From the NCBI GenBank assembly GCA_900169235.1, contig FWCC01000452.1, positions 1 through 64,000 of the forward strand: a DNA stretch of 64,000 bases, given 5' to 3'. Below the pieces are notes generated by a model that was given only the letters and a program-made list of their open reading frames with translations, was not told the origin of the DNA and did not search any database. This DNA is from Zarea fungicola (Eukaryota; Ascomycota; Sordariomycetes; Hypocreales; Cordycipitaceae). Shown here piece by piece: positions 55,366 through 64,000 of this stretch. The position numbers and the translations under genes were made by a program. How positions within the stretch are numbered: position 1 is the first letter of the stretch; each line of letters begins with the position of its first letter.

Positions 55366-57157
55366 TGTTTCTCTACAGCATGTGACGTTAATGGTACAGG
55401 ATAGCTGCTTGCACTATTGCGTGGGCAGAGACGAAGTAATGGCAAAGGGGAAGAAGCTAAATTTATACTACACTGCCCTTTGACGGTTATGCGGAACTAC
55501 AGAAGTAAGACAAGCAGCAAGTGTATGGATTCATGGCTGTCTAAGTCAGTGAACTTTTGGGAAAGGGGGCGGAAGGAATGGTACAGAATGACTTGCCAAG
55601 CAACAGGCAAAAGAGTGACAGTTCACAGATAGAATACAATATTAGAATCGCACTGGAGAGGCCCTTCTAAAGTATTTTACAAAATAAATTTAGAAGTTTA
55701 GTTTACGACCAAAAACCTAAAGCAAATGTAAAAATTCAGAGCCTTTCATTATACTGCGGAACACATCAGAATTGCCTCAGCCACTGTCATTCCGTGTGGA
55801 GGGTATTCAAGACTAGCCTCGCCTCGCGGATGTGAAACCACTTTGCCTTGGCATTTTGAGTACAAATGTTGCGCCCACGGAAATGTTGGTGATTGGTCGC
55901 GGCTGTGTTCGGGCTGTGTCTCGAACATTCCTTACTGAGTCAAGTAGCGACGTTGTGCACAAGCTGCTCGCCTGCCCGCTGCAGGAATCGCTGCTCCGAC
56001 GCGGAATCTGGCGAATCAGTGATCTTCGGTCTGTGTAAATGGTCTGGTAGACTTTTCTCGTTTCTTCCATCATTATAAATGAAAGTCAATAATATAACCC
56101 CGCGGAAGGAAGAATGAGCGACGCAGGGGGTGCGCGAGATTGATAGACTTGCGCAGCGTGAGTCACTGCCAAGGAACGATTATTATTGCTGAAAATAAAG
56201 GCACTTTTGCGTGAGACTTTAGTTGAAGAAACACAATGCAGTCGCAATGTCGCTGATGTTAAAAAATGCAAATGGTAACCGCGATGTGATCCAATACACC
56301 CACTAAACAAGTTGACTACTTTGAGACAACATAGCGTCATCTTTGGTGTGGTCGGCGAACAAGAGCCATCAAAGATACACGCTGTGCAAACTAGTTGACG
56401 GCAACCGATCAATGGACGGTTAGCCGTACGCTGGTTTGACGTACGGCTACCCTTGTGGCTTTTTCTGCTTGTTACCTGTCCGCTCTTGTTATGAGGTAGC
56501 ATCAACAGCATCAATCTTTTAACTCAATAGCCCCAATTGACAGACTGGCGTTGTCGGTAGCCTCAATACCTGGCTGACTGGCTGGCTAGCTATAGGAACT
56601 CCGAATCGGCCAGCAGAGTGCCAGGGTCAAGGTTAGAAGTGATATAACCCCAAGTAACCTTCAAAAACAGCTAATAACCAACTAGTAGAAAAAAACGATG
56701 AGGGTAGCGTACGTTAAGCTAGCATACGGCTAACCGTACGTTCATCGGTCGCCACAGTTTACACTACCAATTTGCCAAATCCGGCAGATATCAGCAACAG
56801 CCTCTACGAAGTGCAGGACAGTGTAGGACATCCCAGTGGACGCTGAAACTGCATCTGGTTGCGCTTGTTTGCATTTTATTCCTTGATCCATGGAAAGAAT
56901 ATCCCAACCACCGCCATTTATACTGGTGCTAACGGCTACACCTTTACTGGATCGAGGATGGTGGATGCTAACGTGGTTGTTGGCCCGCGCCCAGTCAGCA
57001 CTAGATGCGAGTGATGACCTATCAAAACCGCCCAACAAACTGAACGCCGCCATATCCGAAGTTTGTGTACAAATTGCGACCGTCGTAGAGGCTCCCGTGT
57101 TTCCCTTGCCTTCTCAAAATACTCGCCGACCAGCAGCGTCGGCCGTCCTTCGCCATC
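55366..57157. other. 1.8 kb intergenic region with MITE-like element
   Basis: No gene is supported. The right-hand part contains the inverted-repeat element listed separately, ending 394 bp before the esterase start. Confidence 0.5.
56384..56763. mobile_element. MITE-like element with about 80 bp terminal inverted repeats
   Basis: The left end (56384-56470) and the reverse complement of the right end (56682-56763) align over about 80 positions. Shared words include GTGYAAACT, ACCGATSAA, ACGGTTAGCCGTA and GCTACCCT. Mismatches are mostly transitions. The left arm itself contains a perfect 10 bp hairpin (TAGCCGTACG ... CGTACGGCTA, 9-base loop) at 56420-56448. The internal roughly 210 bp has no reading frame of note. 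The total size of about 380 bp fits a non-autonomous DNA transposon. Exact ends and target-site duplication are not clear by eye. Confidence 0.7.
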
Positions 57158-58144
57158 ATGGAAGCCAACGTGGGAAGCCCGCCCTTTGACCCAGAGCTCA
57201 CTCCAGCGCTGGCCATCTCACCGTTTCCAAAGCCTCTCACAGACGAGCATATTCCAAAGATTCGCGAGTTTGCTGAGAGAATTAGTGGCTTCAACGAATC
57301 CGAATATCCCACTGTCACCCATGAAGAGTACAAATTTCCCGGGCCGGAGAACAACGAATTGATCATTTCTTTATTTCGTCCCAAAGACCTACCTGTTTCA
57401 TCGCCCGCCCCTTGCATCTACTTTATGCACGGGGGCGGGTTCTACCATGGAACTCGTTTCAACGGAGTGGCCCTGCCAATCGAATGGGCAAAACTGTTTG
57501 GTGGCATTGTCGTCTCCGTTGAGTACCGTGCCGCGCCGGAAAACCGGGCACCAGCTCTAGTAGAGGACTGCTATGCCGGCTTACTGTACGTCGCAGCAAA
57601 CGCCGCCTCCCTGGGTATAGACGCGACGCGCATCATGACCTTTGGCTTTTCCTCTGGCGCGACCCTCGCCCTGGGCATCTCCATGCTGGCGCGGGACCGC
57701 AGTGGCCCCAGCCTGGCAGCACAACTGCTAATGTTTCCGGCCCTGGACGATCGGTGTGATTCGTTGTCCTACAAACAGTACCCTAGTGAGGGTCTTTACG
57801 ACACACAGCAAACTATTCATGCATTTGAATGTCTCCTTGGCAGCAAGCGAGGCGGCACGGACGAGGAGGTGTCCATCTACTCTGTCCCTGGCCGGGCGAC
57901 ACAGGAACAGCTCAAGGGCCTGCCTCCAATGTTCCTGGAAGTGGGTTCGGCGGAACCCTTTAGAGACAGCATTGTGGCTTTGGCGACCAAGGTTTGGGCC
58001 ACAGGCGGCAGGGCAGAGTTGCATGTTTGGGAGGGGGCGTTTCATGCCTTTAACTTGTTTATGCCTGATGCAAAAGTATCACAAGGCTCGGCTGCTTCCA
58101 AGATAAACTGGATCGAAAGGATCATGGGAGTGAAAAAGGGATGA
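57158..58144 (+). CDS. Alpha/beta hydrolase-3 esterase/lipase (HSL type)
   Basis: An intronless 328-residue enzyme of the hormone-sensitive-lipase group. The oxyanion motif HGGGF is at residues 91-95. The nucleophile elbow GFSSG has Ser165. The acid lies in VGSAEPFRDS and the catalytic His is His296 in GAFHAF. SVEYRAAPENRAPALVEDCYAG is the family's typical segment after the HGGG strand. No signal peptide is seen, so an intracellular carboxylesterase acting on small acyl esters or lactones is likely. It lies between the metallo-hydrolase and the GH31 glycosidase. The start ATG 57158 gives the usual N-terminal cap helices. Active-site residues all appear intact. Confidence 0.9.
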   Translation: MEANVGSPPFDPELTPALAISPFPKPLTDEHIPKIREFAERISGFNESEYPTVTHEEYKFPGPENNELIISLFRPKDLPVSSPAPCIYFMHGGGFYHGTRFNGVALPIEWAKLFGGIVVSVEYRAAPENRAPALVEDCYAGLLYVAANAASLGIDATRIMTFGFSSGATLALGISMLARDRSGPSLAAQLLMFPALDDRCDSLSYKQYPSEGLYDTQQTIHAFECLLGSKRGGTDEEVSIYSVPGRATQEQLKGLPPMFLEVGSAEPFRDSIVALATKVWATGGRAELHVWEGAFHAFNLFMPDAKVSQGSAASKINWIERIMGVKKG

Positions 58145-58502
58145 GAGAATGTGCTGAAATTAAATAGTCTTTTATATTCCAATGTGCGCGCTCAAGTGAA
58201 CCGAAGAAGAACTTGGTGACGGGCCATATCACTCCGACGACGATTCTCCGCGGCTCAATTACTTTCTCAAGCAAGTTGCTAGACTTTGACGGTCAGGTTT
58301 CCACTTTGCTCTATTCTGCCATATTTCTTATCTGAGGCAGGAGCTGACGAATAATCGATTTATATGGATGCAATTTACATTGTAAAATACGCGCAAATTA
58401 GTCTAATGATGTCTCCTGCTCCTCGCAATGTGTTACGAGCTTTCCACCGAGCCCTTCTATCGCTGATCCATTTCTTGCATGCACTTTCTTTTTTCTTATA
58501 GC
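58145..58502. other. convergent intergenic region
   Basis: 3'-to-3' spacer between the esterase and the GH31 gene. No gene is seen. Confidence 0.5.
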
Positions 58503-61055
58503 CTAGCAAACTTCAAACCGCCTTCTTCCCTGGTCGTCGAGTCCCAAGTCAAAGACTGTTCTGCCGGCGACATTCTCAACCGCGCGCATGTCGCCAGAAG
58601 GCAAGATGACAACCAGCTGCGTCCAAGGTGCAACGAACCCAGAGGTTTCCTCTCTCGTAAACTTGATGTTGACCTTGTCCGTCGTCGTGTTGTACGCAAT
58701 GGTGTATGAAGAGATTTTGTTCCTCGCGACCGGTGCGACGCCGTCATCCTCATGCCACGTGTTCTCGTACCACCGCTCGCCAGAGGCACCTTGCGGCGGG
58801 AATATTTCCACGGCACGGTAGTCATCCAGCGGCAGATTGGCCACGTTTTCCTTTTCGCCGGCTGAAAGAACCTGGACGTCGCGACCAATGGGGATTGCCG
58901 AGCCCACCTTGGCGAGAACGGCAATACCTGCGCCGTGCCACTCTGCGTCAATCGTGGCCCACTGGCCCGCCTCGAGGTACTGGAACGGCGCATTCATGTT
59001 GACGTAGCCCTCGTCGGCGTCGCTGCCCTTGGGGAGGTAAATCCTGGCCTGCGTCGCGCCGGCTTCAAAGACGCCGCCCACGATGATGCTGTCGCCGAAC
59101 CAGTACTGCGTCTCGCCGTCGGTCAGCGGCTTCTTCCAGACCTCGGGATCGCTCTCGTAGCCCCAGCCCATCCACCGCTGCGGCGGGATCGCCTCGCGGT
59201 GGCTGTCAATCATGGAGGAGTAGATGTACGGGATGAGCGCGTAGCGGCGCTTGATGGTCCTGCGGACGAGGTGCGTGATGGACGGGTGCATCCACGGCTC
59301 AATCACGTCGCCAATGTTGTTCTCGCTAAACGTCTTGAAGCAGTTGATGGCGAAGCGCGGCGAGTAGATGCCAAGCTGCACCCAGCGCAGGAGGAGCTCG
59401 GGGGTGGGCTGCGGCCCCTCGAAGCCGCCAATGTCGTGGCCGTAGCAGTGCAGGAGCGACACCCCCGCGTTGAGGCCGAGCGCGGTGGAGGCCTTCATGC
59501 TCTCCCAGCTGGTCGTGTTGTCGCCGCTCCAGGAGCTGCAGGCAAACTTCATTGTGCCCGCGGTGGCGCTTCGGGTCAGCACAAAGGGACGGTTGTCTGG
59601 GTCAACCTCGACCAGAGCATCGTGCGAGGCTTGGCCGTGCAGCTCCGTGTGGAGGTTTCTGCCCCAGACGCCAATCTGATTGCGGCCCTCGAGAGCCGGT
59701 GGGATCTCCAGACCTGGGTGGGTGAGGGCACACTCCCAGTTGTCGTCGTTGATGACGTACTCATTGTTGTCGTTCCAGATGCAGTCGATTCCTTCTTGGC
59801 GAAGCTTCTTGACGCCGTCGACCCACCATTGGAAGCCGGCTTTCGAGGTAAAGTCAATATGGCCGCCCTCGCCGCTTTCGCCGCCGCCGGCGCTCCACAG
59901 TCGGGCAATGGCCGGCTGCTTCGTTTTTGGGTCGGTGAAAAAGGCATTGGCAGCCTTGAGTTTTTCGTATTCCGGGTGACTTGCCAAGACATAGGGCTTC
60001 ACATTGGCAATGAGGCGCATGCCGAGCGTGTGATATTCCTTGATCCAGGCTTCCGGGTCAGGAAAGCGGTGGCGGTTCCAGGTAAAGACGTTGCGCGTCT
60101 TGGGAACCTGTTCTGCGACGGTGTATCCAGAAGACATTTGGTACGCAGAGCATGGAATGTCGTACTGTTTCATTTTATGCGCGAGCTCGAGAAGAGCCAC
60201 AGAGGCTGGCGGGTCATCCAACATGGAATACTTCATGCCACCGGAGAGGTAGCCAAATGCCCAGCGCGGCACCAGCAGGGGGAACCCAACAATCTCAGCA
60301 TATGTCCGTACTATGTCCTTGAGCGTCCTGCCGACAATAGTGTACTCTTCTAGGCCGCCGTAATCCTGGCGAAACACCTTGTAACGTCCCCACATGCCGT
60401 CCATCTCTGCGCCGATGGAATACGTGCCGCGCGTGTTGCTGGTGCAAAACGTGGCGACGCAGCCATTCGGTGTAGCGTTGATGAGCAGTGGGATGTTCTT
60501 GTACAGCGGATCAGTGCGGTAGGCATCATATCCAAAGCTGTCTGTGGCGGACATCTCAAACTTGCGCCCAGAAAGGTCCATGGGAGCAGCCTTCTCTCCA
60601 AGACCGACGTGAAGGGTGCCGCGATTGTATCGCGTGTAGTGCGCGACACCAGGACCGTCCACAGCATATCCGCGGAAGGGGAGATCCTGCAGAATCGGAC
60701 TCTCGCTGTCGGCATACGCAATGGATAGCAGCGGAGAGGATTCTGTCCAGTCCAGGTTGGCAATGACATCGCCAATCTGAATTTTTCTGGACGTCGGCGA
60801 CGGTGATGTGACGGACGACTGTACTGCATCTAATTGGGCTGCCATGGGCGTGGCGCTGGGATGCGGAGGCAACGGATGCGATTTGGATGTGAATCGCGTT
60901 CTGAAAACATTGGCGCGAAGAGTCTCGAATGAAAACTCAAAAGAGTCGTCTTGCTCACTGCCGCTTGACAGAAGAACTCGCGGCTCATGTACTCCGGCAG
61001 CGCTGGATTGGGGCTCTGCCCAACCACACAGGATTCGTTCTTGTTGTTGAGGCAT
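58503..61055 (-). CDS. Glycoside hydrolase family 31 (alpha-glycosidase)
   Basis: An intronless 850-residue GH31 enzyme, starting at ATG 61055 (MPQQQERIL). The in-frame codons before it are not ATG. The family cleaves or transfers alpha-linked sugars (glucose, xylose, sulfoquinovose and others) with retention. Domain order fits: N-terminal beta domain, catalytic barrel from about residue 260 (FPLLVPRWAFGYL), C-terminal beta domains. The nucleophile motif reads IWNDNNEY (Asp429) instead of the commonest D-M-N-E form. The acid/base is Asp512 in SWSGDNTTSW. LLHCYGHDIGGFEG and YSPRFAINCFK follow as in the family. No signal peptide is present, so it is probably cytosolic. A TATAAA element lies about 70 bp upstream, and the gene shares a divergent promoter with an anion MFS carrier. 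Subfamily and substrate are unresolved. Confidence 0.92.
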   Translation of the reverse strand: MPQQQERILCGWAEPQSSAAGVHEPRVLLSSGSEQDDSFEFSFETLRANVFRTRFTSKSHPLPPHPSATPMAAQLDAVQSSVTSPSPTSRKIQIGDVIANLDWTESSPLLSIAYADSESPILQDLPFRGYAVDGPGVAHYTRYNRGTLHVGLGEKAAPMDLSGRKFEMSATDSFGYDAYRTDPLYKNIPLLINATPNGCVATFCTSNTRGTYSIGAEMDGMWGRYKVFRQDYGGLEEYTIVGRTLKDIVRTYAEIVGFPLLVPRWAFGYLSGGMKYSMLDDPPASVALLELAHKMKQYDIPCSAYQMSSGYTVAEQVPKTRNVFTWNRHRFPDPEAWIKEYHTLGMRLIANVKPYVLASHPEYEKLKAANAFFTDPKTKQPAIARLWSAGGGESGEGGHIDFTSKAGFQWWVDGVKKLRQEGIDCIWNDNNEYVINDDNWECALTHPGLEIPPALEGRNQIGVWGRNLHTELHGQASHDALVEVDPDNRPFVLTRSATAGTMKFACSSWSGDNTTSWESMKASTALGLNAGVSLLHCYGHDIGGFEGPQPTPELLLRWVQLGIYSPRFAINCFKTFSENNIGDVIEPWMHPSITHLVRRTIKRRYALIPYIYSSMIDSHREAIPPQRWMGWGYESDPEVWKKPLTDGETQYWFGDSIIVGGVFEAGATQARIYLPKGSDADEGYVNMNAPFQYLEAGQWATIDAEWHGAGIAVLAKVGSAIPIGRDVQVLSAGEKENVANLPLDDYRAVEIFPPQGASGERWYENTWHEDDGVAPVARNKISSYTIAYNTTTDKVNIKFTREETSGFVAPWTQLVVILPSGDMRAVENVAGRTVFDLGLDDQGRRRFEVC

Positions 61056-61678
61056 TCCAAGACACACGTAAAGATATTTGGGCTAAAGCAGGGAACAGTT
61101 TCATGAGAGGGGTAGTTTCTTTGCTTTATAGTAGAAACCAATGGACCTTTGCCTGAGCCAATTCATCCTCCGCAGCCGGTGTCTTCCCCCACACTTTCGG
61201 ATACCACCCGCATACATGAAGGACTTGTTTGCTGTGGTTATTGGAGCAATAAGCGGGAGCCTCTGTCCACCAGCCATTCAGACCACGGGGCGCCACCGAA
61301 TGGGACGGAGAAAATACCCGAACGCCGACCGGAGAAAGCTTCCAAAGACCGACGCCTCCAAGCCACAGAATATCTCCGGGCAGTCTGGGCTAGCATCTTA
61401 TTAGCACCACCGTTCCCCGTGGGGTAATTTTTGGTCTTTTACGGCTACACATCAATTGCCGGCTGAAGCGAAAGGGTGTAGCATGGAATCAGCCACGCCA
61501 TCACAGACACGACTCGTGGTGTATTTAATCGCCCGTTATACCCCATCATAACAGGAACATCATCAGAACCTTCCTTTTCTGCTCAAGCTCGGAAGCAAGT
61601 CTCCCTACTTGATCAAGTTTTGACCATTTTTGTAGTTTCTTGTATCTGCCGCCGCCTTTGCGCTTCAGCATACGAATC
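61056..61678. promoter_or_regulatory. bidirectional promoter: GH31 / MFS carrier
   Basis: 623 bp separate the two start codons. A TATAAA on the minus strand at 61125-61130 serves GH31. Two CreA-type SYGGRG words occur, GTGGGG at 61419-61424 and its complement CCCCAC at 61187-61192, consistent with but not proof of carbon-catabolite control. Confidence 0.45.
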
Positions 61679-63503
61679 ATGCAGACACAGGGCAAAGACA
61701 TTGCAGATGCTGCACACCTTGAAGGCGCTCAAGACGTCGAGGTCAGCAAGATGGCCATCAAGGGACATGACAAGGCTGCGCTGTTCCTGCAGCAGGCCGG
61801 TCACGAAGTCATTGTGACTGCCGAAGACGACAAGCGCGTCCTTCGCAAGATTGATCTGCGTCTTTTGCCCATCATTCTCTTTGTCTACTGCTTGCAATCT
61901 CTCGACAAGACCACCCTCTCCTACGCCTCCGTATTTGGTCTCATCAAGGACACCAACCTCGTTGGCACCCAGTTCTCGTGGCTCGGATCCGTCGTCTATG
62001 TCGCGCAGCTCGTTTTTCAGCCCGTTGTTGCCTACAGTCTTGTCAAGTTCCCTCTCGGCAAGTTTATTTCCATCATGGTGCTTTGCTGGGGTGCTGTTCT
62101 GTGCGGCATGACCGCCGCTACGGACTTTGGTGGTTTGATGGCAGCAAGATTGCTTCTTGGTGCATTCGAAGCATCTGTCGGTATGTTCAAAGTTGCAAAA
62201 AGCCCAAGATTTGGATAATATCTCTAACTGTATCCAGCGCCAACTTTTATTGCTGTGGTTCAGATGTGGTACCGACGCCGTGAGCAAACCACTCGTAACG
62301 CAGCCTGGTATGCAATGCTTGGCATTGTCAATATTGTGAGCAATTCATTGCTACCACGAGGAACAGCTTGTACTAATACCTCTCGCAGTTGGGAAGTCTC
62401 TTGACATACGGACTTGGCCATATTAAGTCGCATCTCCACTCTTATCAAATCATTTTTCTCTTCTGCGGATGCATCACTGTTGCATTCTCTATTGTCATGT
62501 AGTAAGTGTGCCATTTGGAATTTTGTAAACACGGCGAGGCTAATTGATGATACAGCTTCTTTATGCCCGATTCCCCCATGGAGGCCAAGTTCTTGAAATA
62601 CGAAGAAAAGCTTGTTGCAATCGAACGCCTACGAATGAACCAAATGGGTATCGGATCTGGGGTATGGAAGTGGGATCATGTCTGGGAGGCCTTTATGGAT
62701 CCCAAGACATATCTGTGGTTCTCACTGATGCTTGTCATCTCGTACGCAATACATCCTGTGCAGCTATTACACTTTGAAGCTAACAATGGCGTTGTAGTAT
62801 TCCCAGCGGCGGAATCTCGACCTTTGGCCCTCTGATTATCCAGTCCTTTGGCTTCTCGTCCTTTACGACTATCCTGTTCAACATGCCATTCGGCGGTGTT
62901 CAAATCATCTCGACCATTGGCGGTGCCCTGCTCGCCAACCGTATCGGCATGAAGTCTGTGGTCCTGCTCCTGCTCTGCCTCCCTCCGATTGCCGGCTGCG
63001 TAATTCTTCTCGTTGTCGGCCGCGACAAGAGCCACCGCGCGGTTCTTCTCGTCGGATACTACCTCATCTCCTTCTACCCGGGCATTTCACCCCTCATCTA
63101 CTCCTGGTCTGGCCAAAACACTGGTGGCGACACCAAGCGCAAGGTGACGACGGCAACACTCTTCATCGGCGCCAGCGTGGGCAACATTATCGGGCCTCTG
63201 CTGTTCAAGCCCAGCGAGAAGCCTCGCTACGCCAGGGGTCTCCGTGTCAACCTGGCCCTGTTTATTGTTTTGGCAGTGCTCGTCATTTTAGGCATGCTCC
63301 TCATCCGCATTCTCAACATGCGCCAGGCCAAGAAGCGCGTGGCCATGAACAAGGCGGAGCACCTCAAGGACATGAGTATGGCGGGTCATGGTAAAAGCCA
63401 GTCTGACAATGAAATTCTCAACCAGATGGAAGACAATGTTGGTGAGCATGCGTTTGAAGACGTGACGGATTTGCAGAATGAGGATTTTATCTATGTTTAC
63501 TAG
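61679..63503 (+). CDS. MFS anion:cation symporter (Dal5/allantoate permease type)
   Basis: Five exons (61679-62180, 62238-62335, 62389-62501, 62556-62741, 62798-63503) encode 534 residues, with frame kept throughout. The protein belongs to the fungal anion:cation symporter group, relatives of Dal5, Tna1 and other carboxylate/vitamin carriers. Visible are RKIDLRLLPIILFVYCLQSLDKTTLSYA (first helix), AARLLLGAFEASVAPTFIAV, MWYRRREQTTRNAAWYAM, GHIKSHLHSYQIIFL, FFMPDSPMEAKFL, and STIGGALLANRIGMKS. These are all characteristic positions of the Dal5 type. About twelve membrane segments, cytosolic termini and a hydrophilic C-tail with acidic residues are expected. It is divergent from GH31, suggesting import of that enzyme's substrate or product. 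Substrate unknown. Confidence 0.92.
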
Positions 63504-63598
63504 CCATATCTGAAAATCATATTTTGTATCACTTAATTGAGCGTCGTTTGACGAGCTCTCACTCCAGTCCCTTGTTCCCACATACGCTCAGGTCTCAG

Positions 63599-64000
63599 CT
63601 AGCTAGTCGTTGCCAGTGCTGGCATTTGTGTCGGACCGCCGGGTGAGTTTGGTAGTCGTGCGGTCAGTACTTCAACACCGTCATCTGTAACGAGCAACGT
63701 ATGCTCTAAATGTCTAAATCAGCAAAAGTTGCAGGGTAGTGTCGAGGGTTCCTACTCACCAAACTGGGCAGTACGTTTGCCATCAATAGTTGCGTTGGTC
63801 CACTTATCAGGCCAGTATACCTCTTTTGGTTTTCCAAGCGCTAGGATAGGCTCAATGGTAAACGCCATGCCTGCCTTGCATACGCCCACGGCTTTGTTCT
63901 TGGCGTAGTGAGGGATCCACGGCGGCGGGTGGAAGTTGGTGTTGATACCATGGCCGCCCCAGGTCGACACCACGCTGCATCCTCGCGCGTTAGCCATTCT
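63599..64000 (-). CDS. Methionine aminopeptidase type 1 (partial, 3' end)
   Basis: The C-terminal part of a type-1 methionine aminopeptidase, which removes initiator Met cotranslationally. The 5' part lies beyond the window edge. Exons 64000-63760 and 63705-63599 are joined across a 54 nt intron (63759-63706). The correct acceptor is the later TTTAG at 63706, giving TAQFEHTLLVTDDGVEVL. Visible are GGHGINTNFHPPPWIPHYA (with the conserved metal-site His), KAGMAFTIEP (Glu metal ligand) and TAQFEHT (second Glu and His). Type-1 identity is clear from the IPHYA and AFTIEP spacing. The tail GGPTQMPALATTS ends at the stop 63601-63599. Cytosolic, ribosome-associated in the family. It is convergent with the Dal5-type carrier, 95 bp apart. 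Confidence 0.93.

Noticed and set aside
58935..60353. 472-codon plus-strand frame opposite the GH31 gene
   Set aside because: It is an antisense shadow caused by GC-rich third positions; the GH31 frame has complete family motifs and the shadow has none.
41291..63503. Secondary-metabolite biosynthetic cluster
   Set aside because: No polyketide synthase, non-ribosomal synthetase, terpene cyclase or prenyltransferase is present, so the tailoring-type enzymes alone do not support this reading.
1..64000. CRISPR arrays, prophage or bacterial operons
   Set aside because: Spliceosomal introns throughout and eukaryotic families exclude a prokaryotic source; no regularly spaced repeats were seen.

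Overview
The window is nuclear DNA from a filamentous ascomycete, most likely a sordariomycete and probably of the order Hypocreales. The evidence is short spliceosomal introns (about 48-114 nt, GTNNGT donors, CTAAC-type branch sites), dispersed monocistronic genes on both strands, long pyrimidine-rich leaders in front of regulatory genes, and typical Pezizomycotina families: Arp8, MpaB-type oxygenase, Rua1-domain and Zn2Cys6 regulators, YAT permease and small secreted cysteine-rich proteins. I saw no rRNA, tRNA, CRISPR or prokaryotic features. Exon boundaries were worked out by hand from splice signals, reading-frame continuity and remembered family patterns. No search was run.

Layout. 0.6-8.6 kb is compact and mostly housekeeping: an unknown protein with paired Cys motifs, ARP8 (INO80 complex, minus strand), an MpaB-like membrane oxygenase and a proline-rich protein. 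8.6-28.8 kb is gene-poor. It holds a secreted protein with repeated six-cysteine modules, a Rua1-domain zinc-binding regulator with a roughly 2-4 kb upstream region, a 7.5 kb stretch without convincing genes, and a PHD-finger protein. 29.3-33.5 kb has the leucine gene for 3-isopropylmalate dehydrogenase, with an exact Leu3-type site upstream, converging on a 13-exon amino-acid permease that contains three consecutive micro-exons. 35.4-38.8 kb is one large beta-propeller-like protein of unknown function. 39.5-40.5 kb is a decayed serine hydrolase.

41.3-63.5 kb looks like an accessory, metabolically flexible region: a short-chain dehydrogenase, a Zn2Cys6 regulator, three small secreted cysteine-containing proteins (one apparently start-less), a secreted epoxide-hydrolase-like protein, a TauD-family Fe(II)/2-oxoglutarate dioxygenase divergent from a sugar-type MFS carrier, an HxHxDH metallo-hydrolase, an HSL-type esterase, and a GH31 glycosidase divergent from a Dal5-type anion MFS carrier. 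A roughly 380 bp MITE-like element with about 80 bp terminal inverted repeats and a diverged tandem duplication lie in the same region. The window ends inside a type-1 methionine aminopeptidase gene on the minus strand.

How they may work together: two enzyme-plus-carrier pairs share divergent promoters, with a lactonase-like hydrolase and an esterase between them and a Zn2Cys6 factor 7-20 kb away. This could be a loose catabolic island for an imported glycoside, acid or sulfonate. The substrate and co-regulation are inference only.
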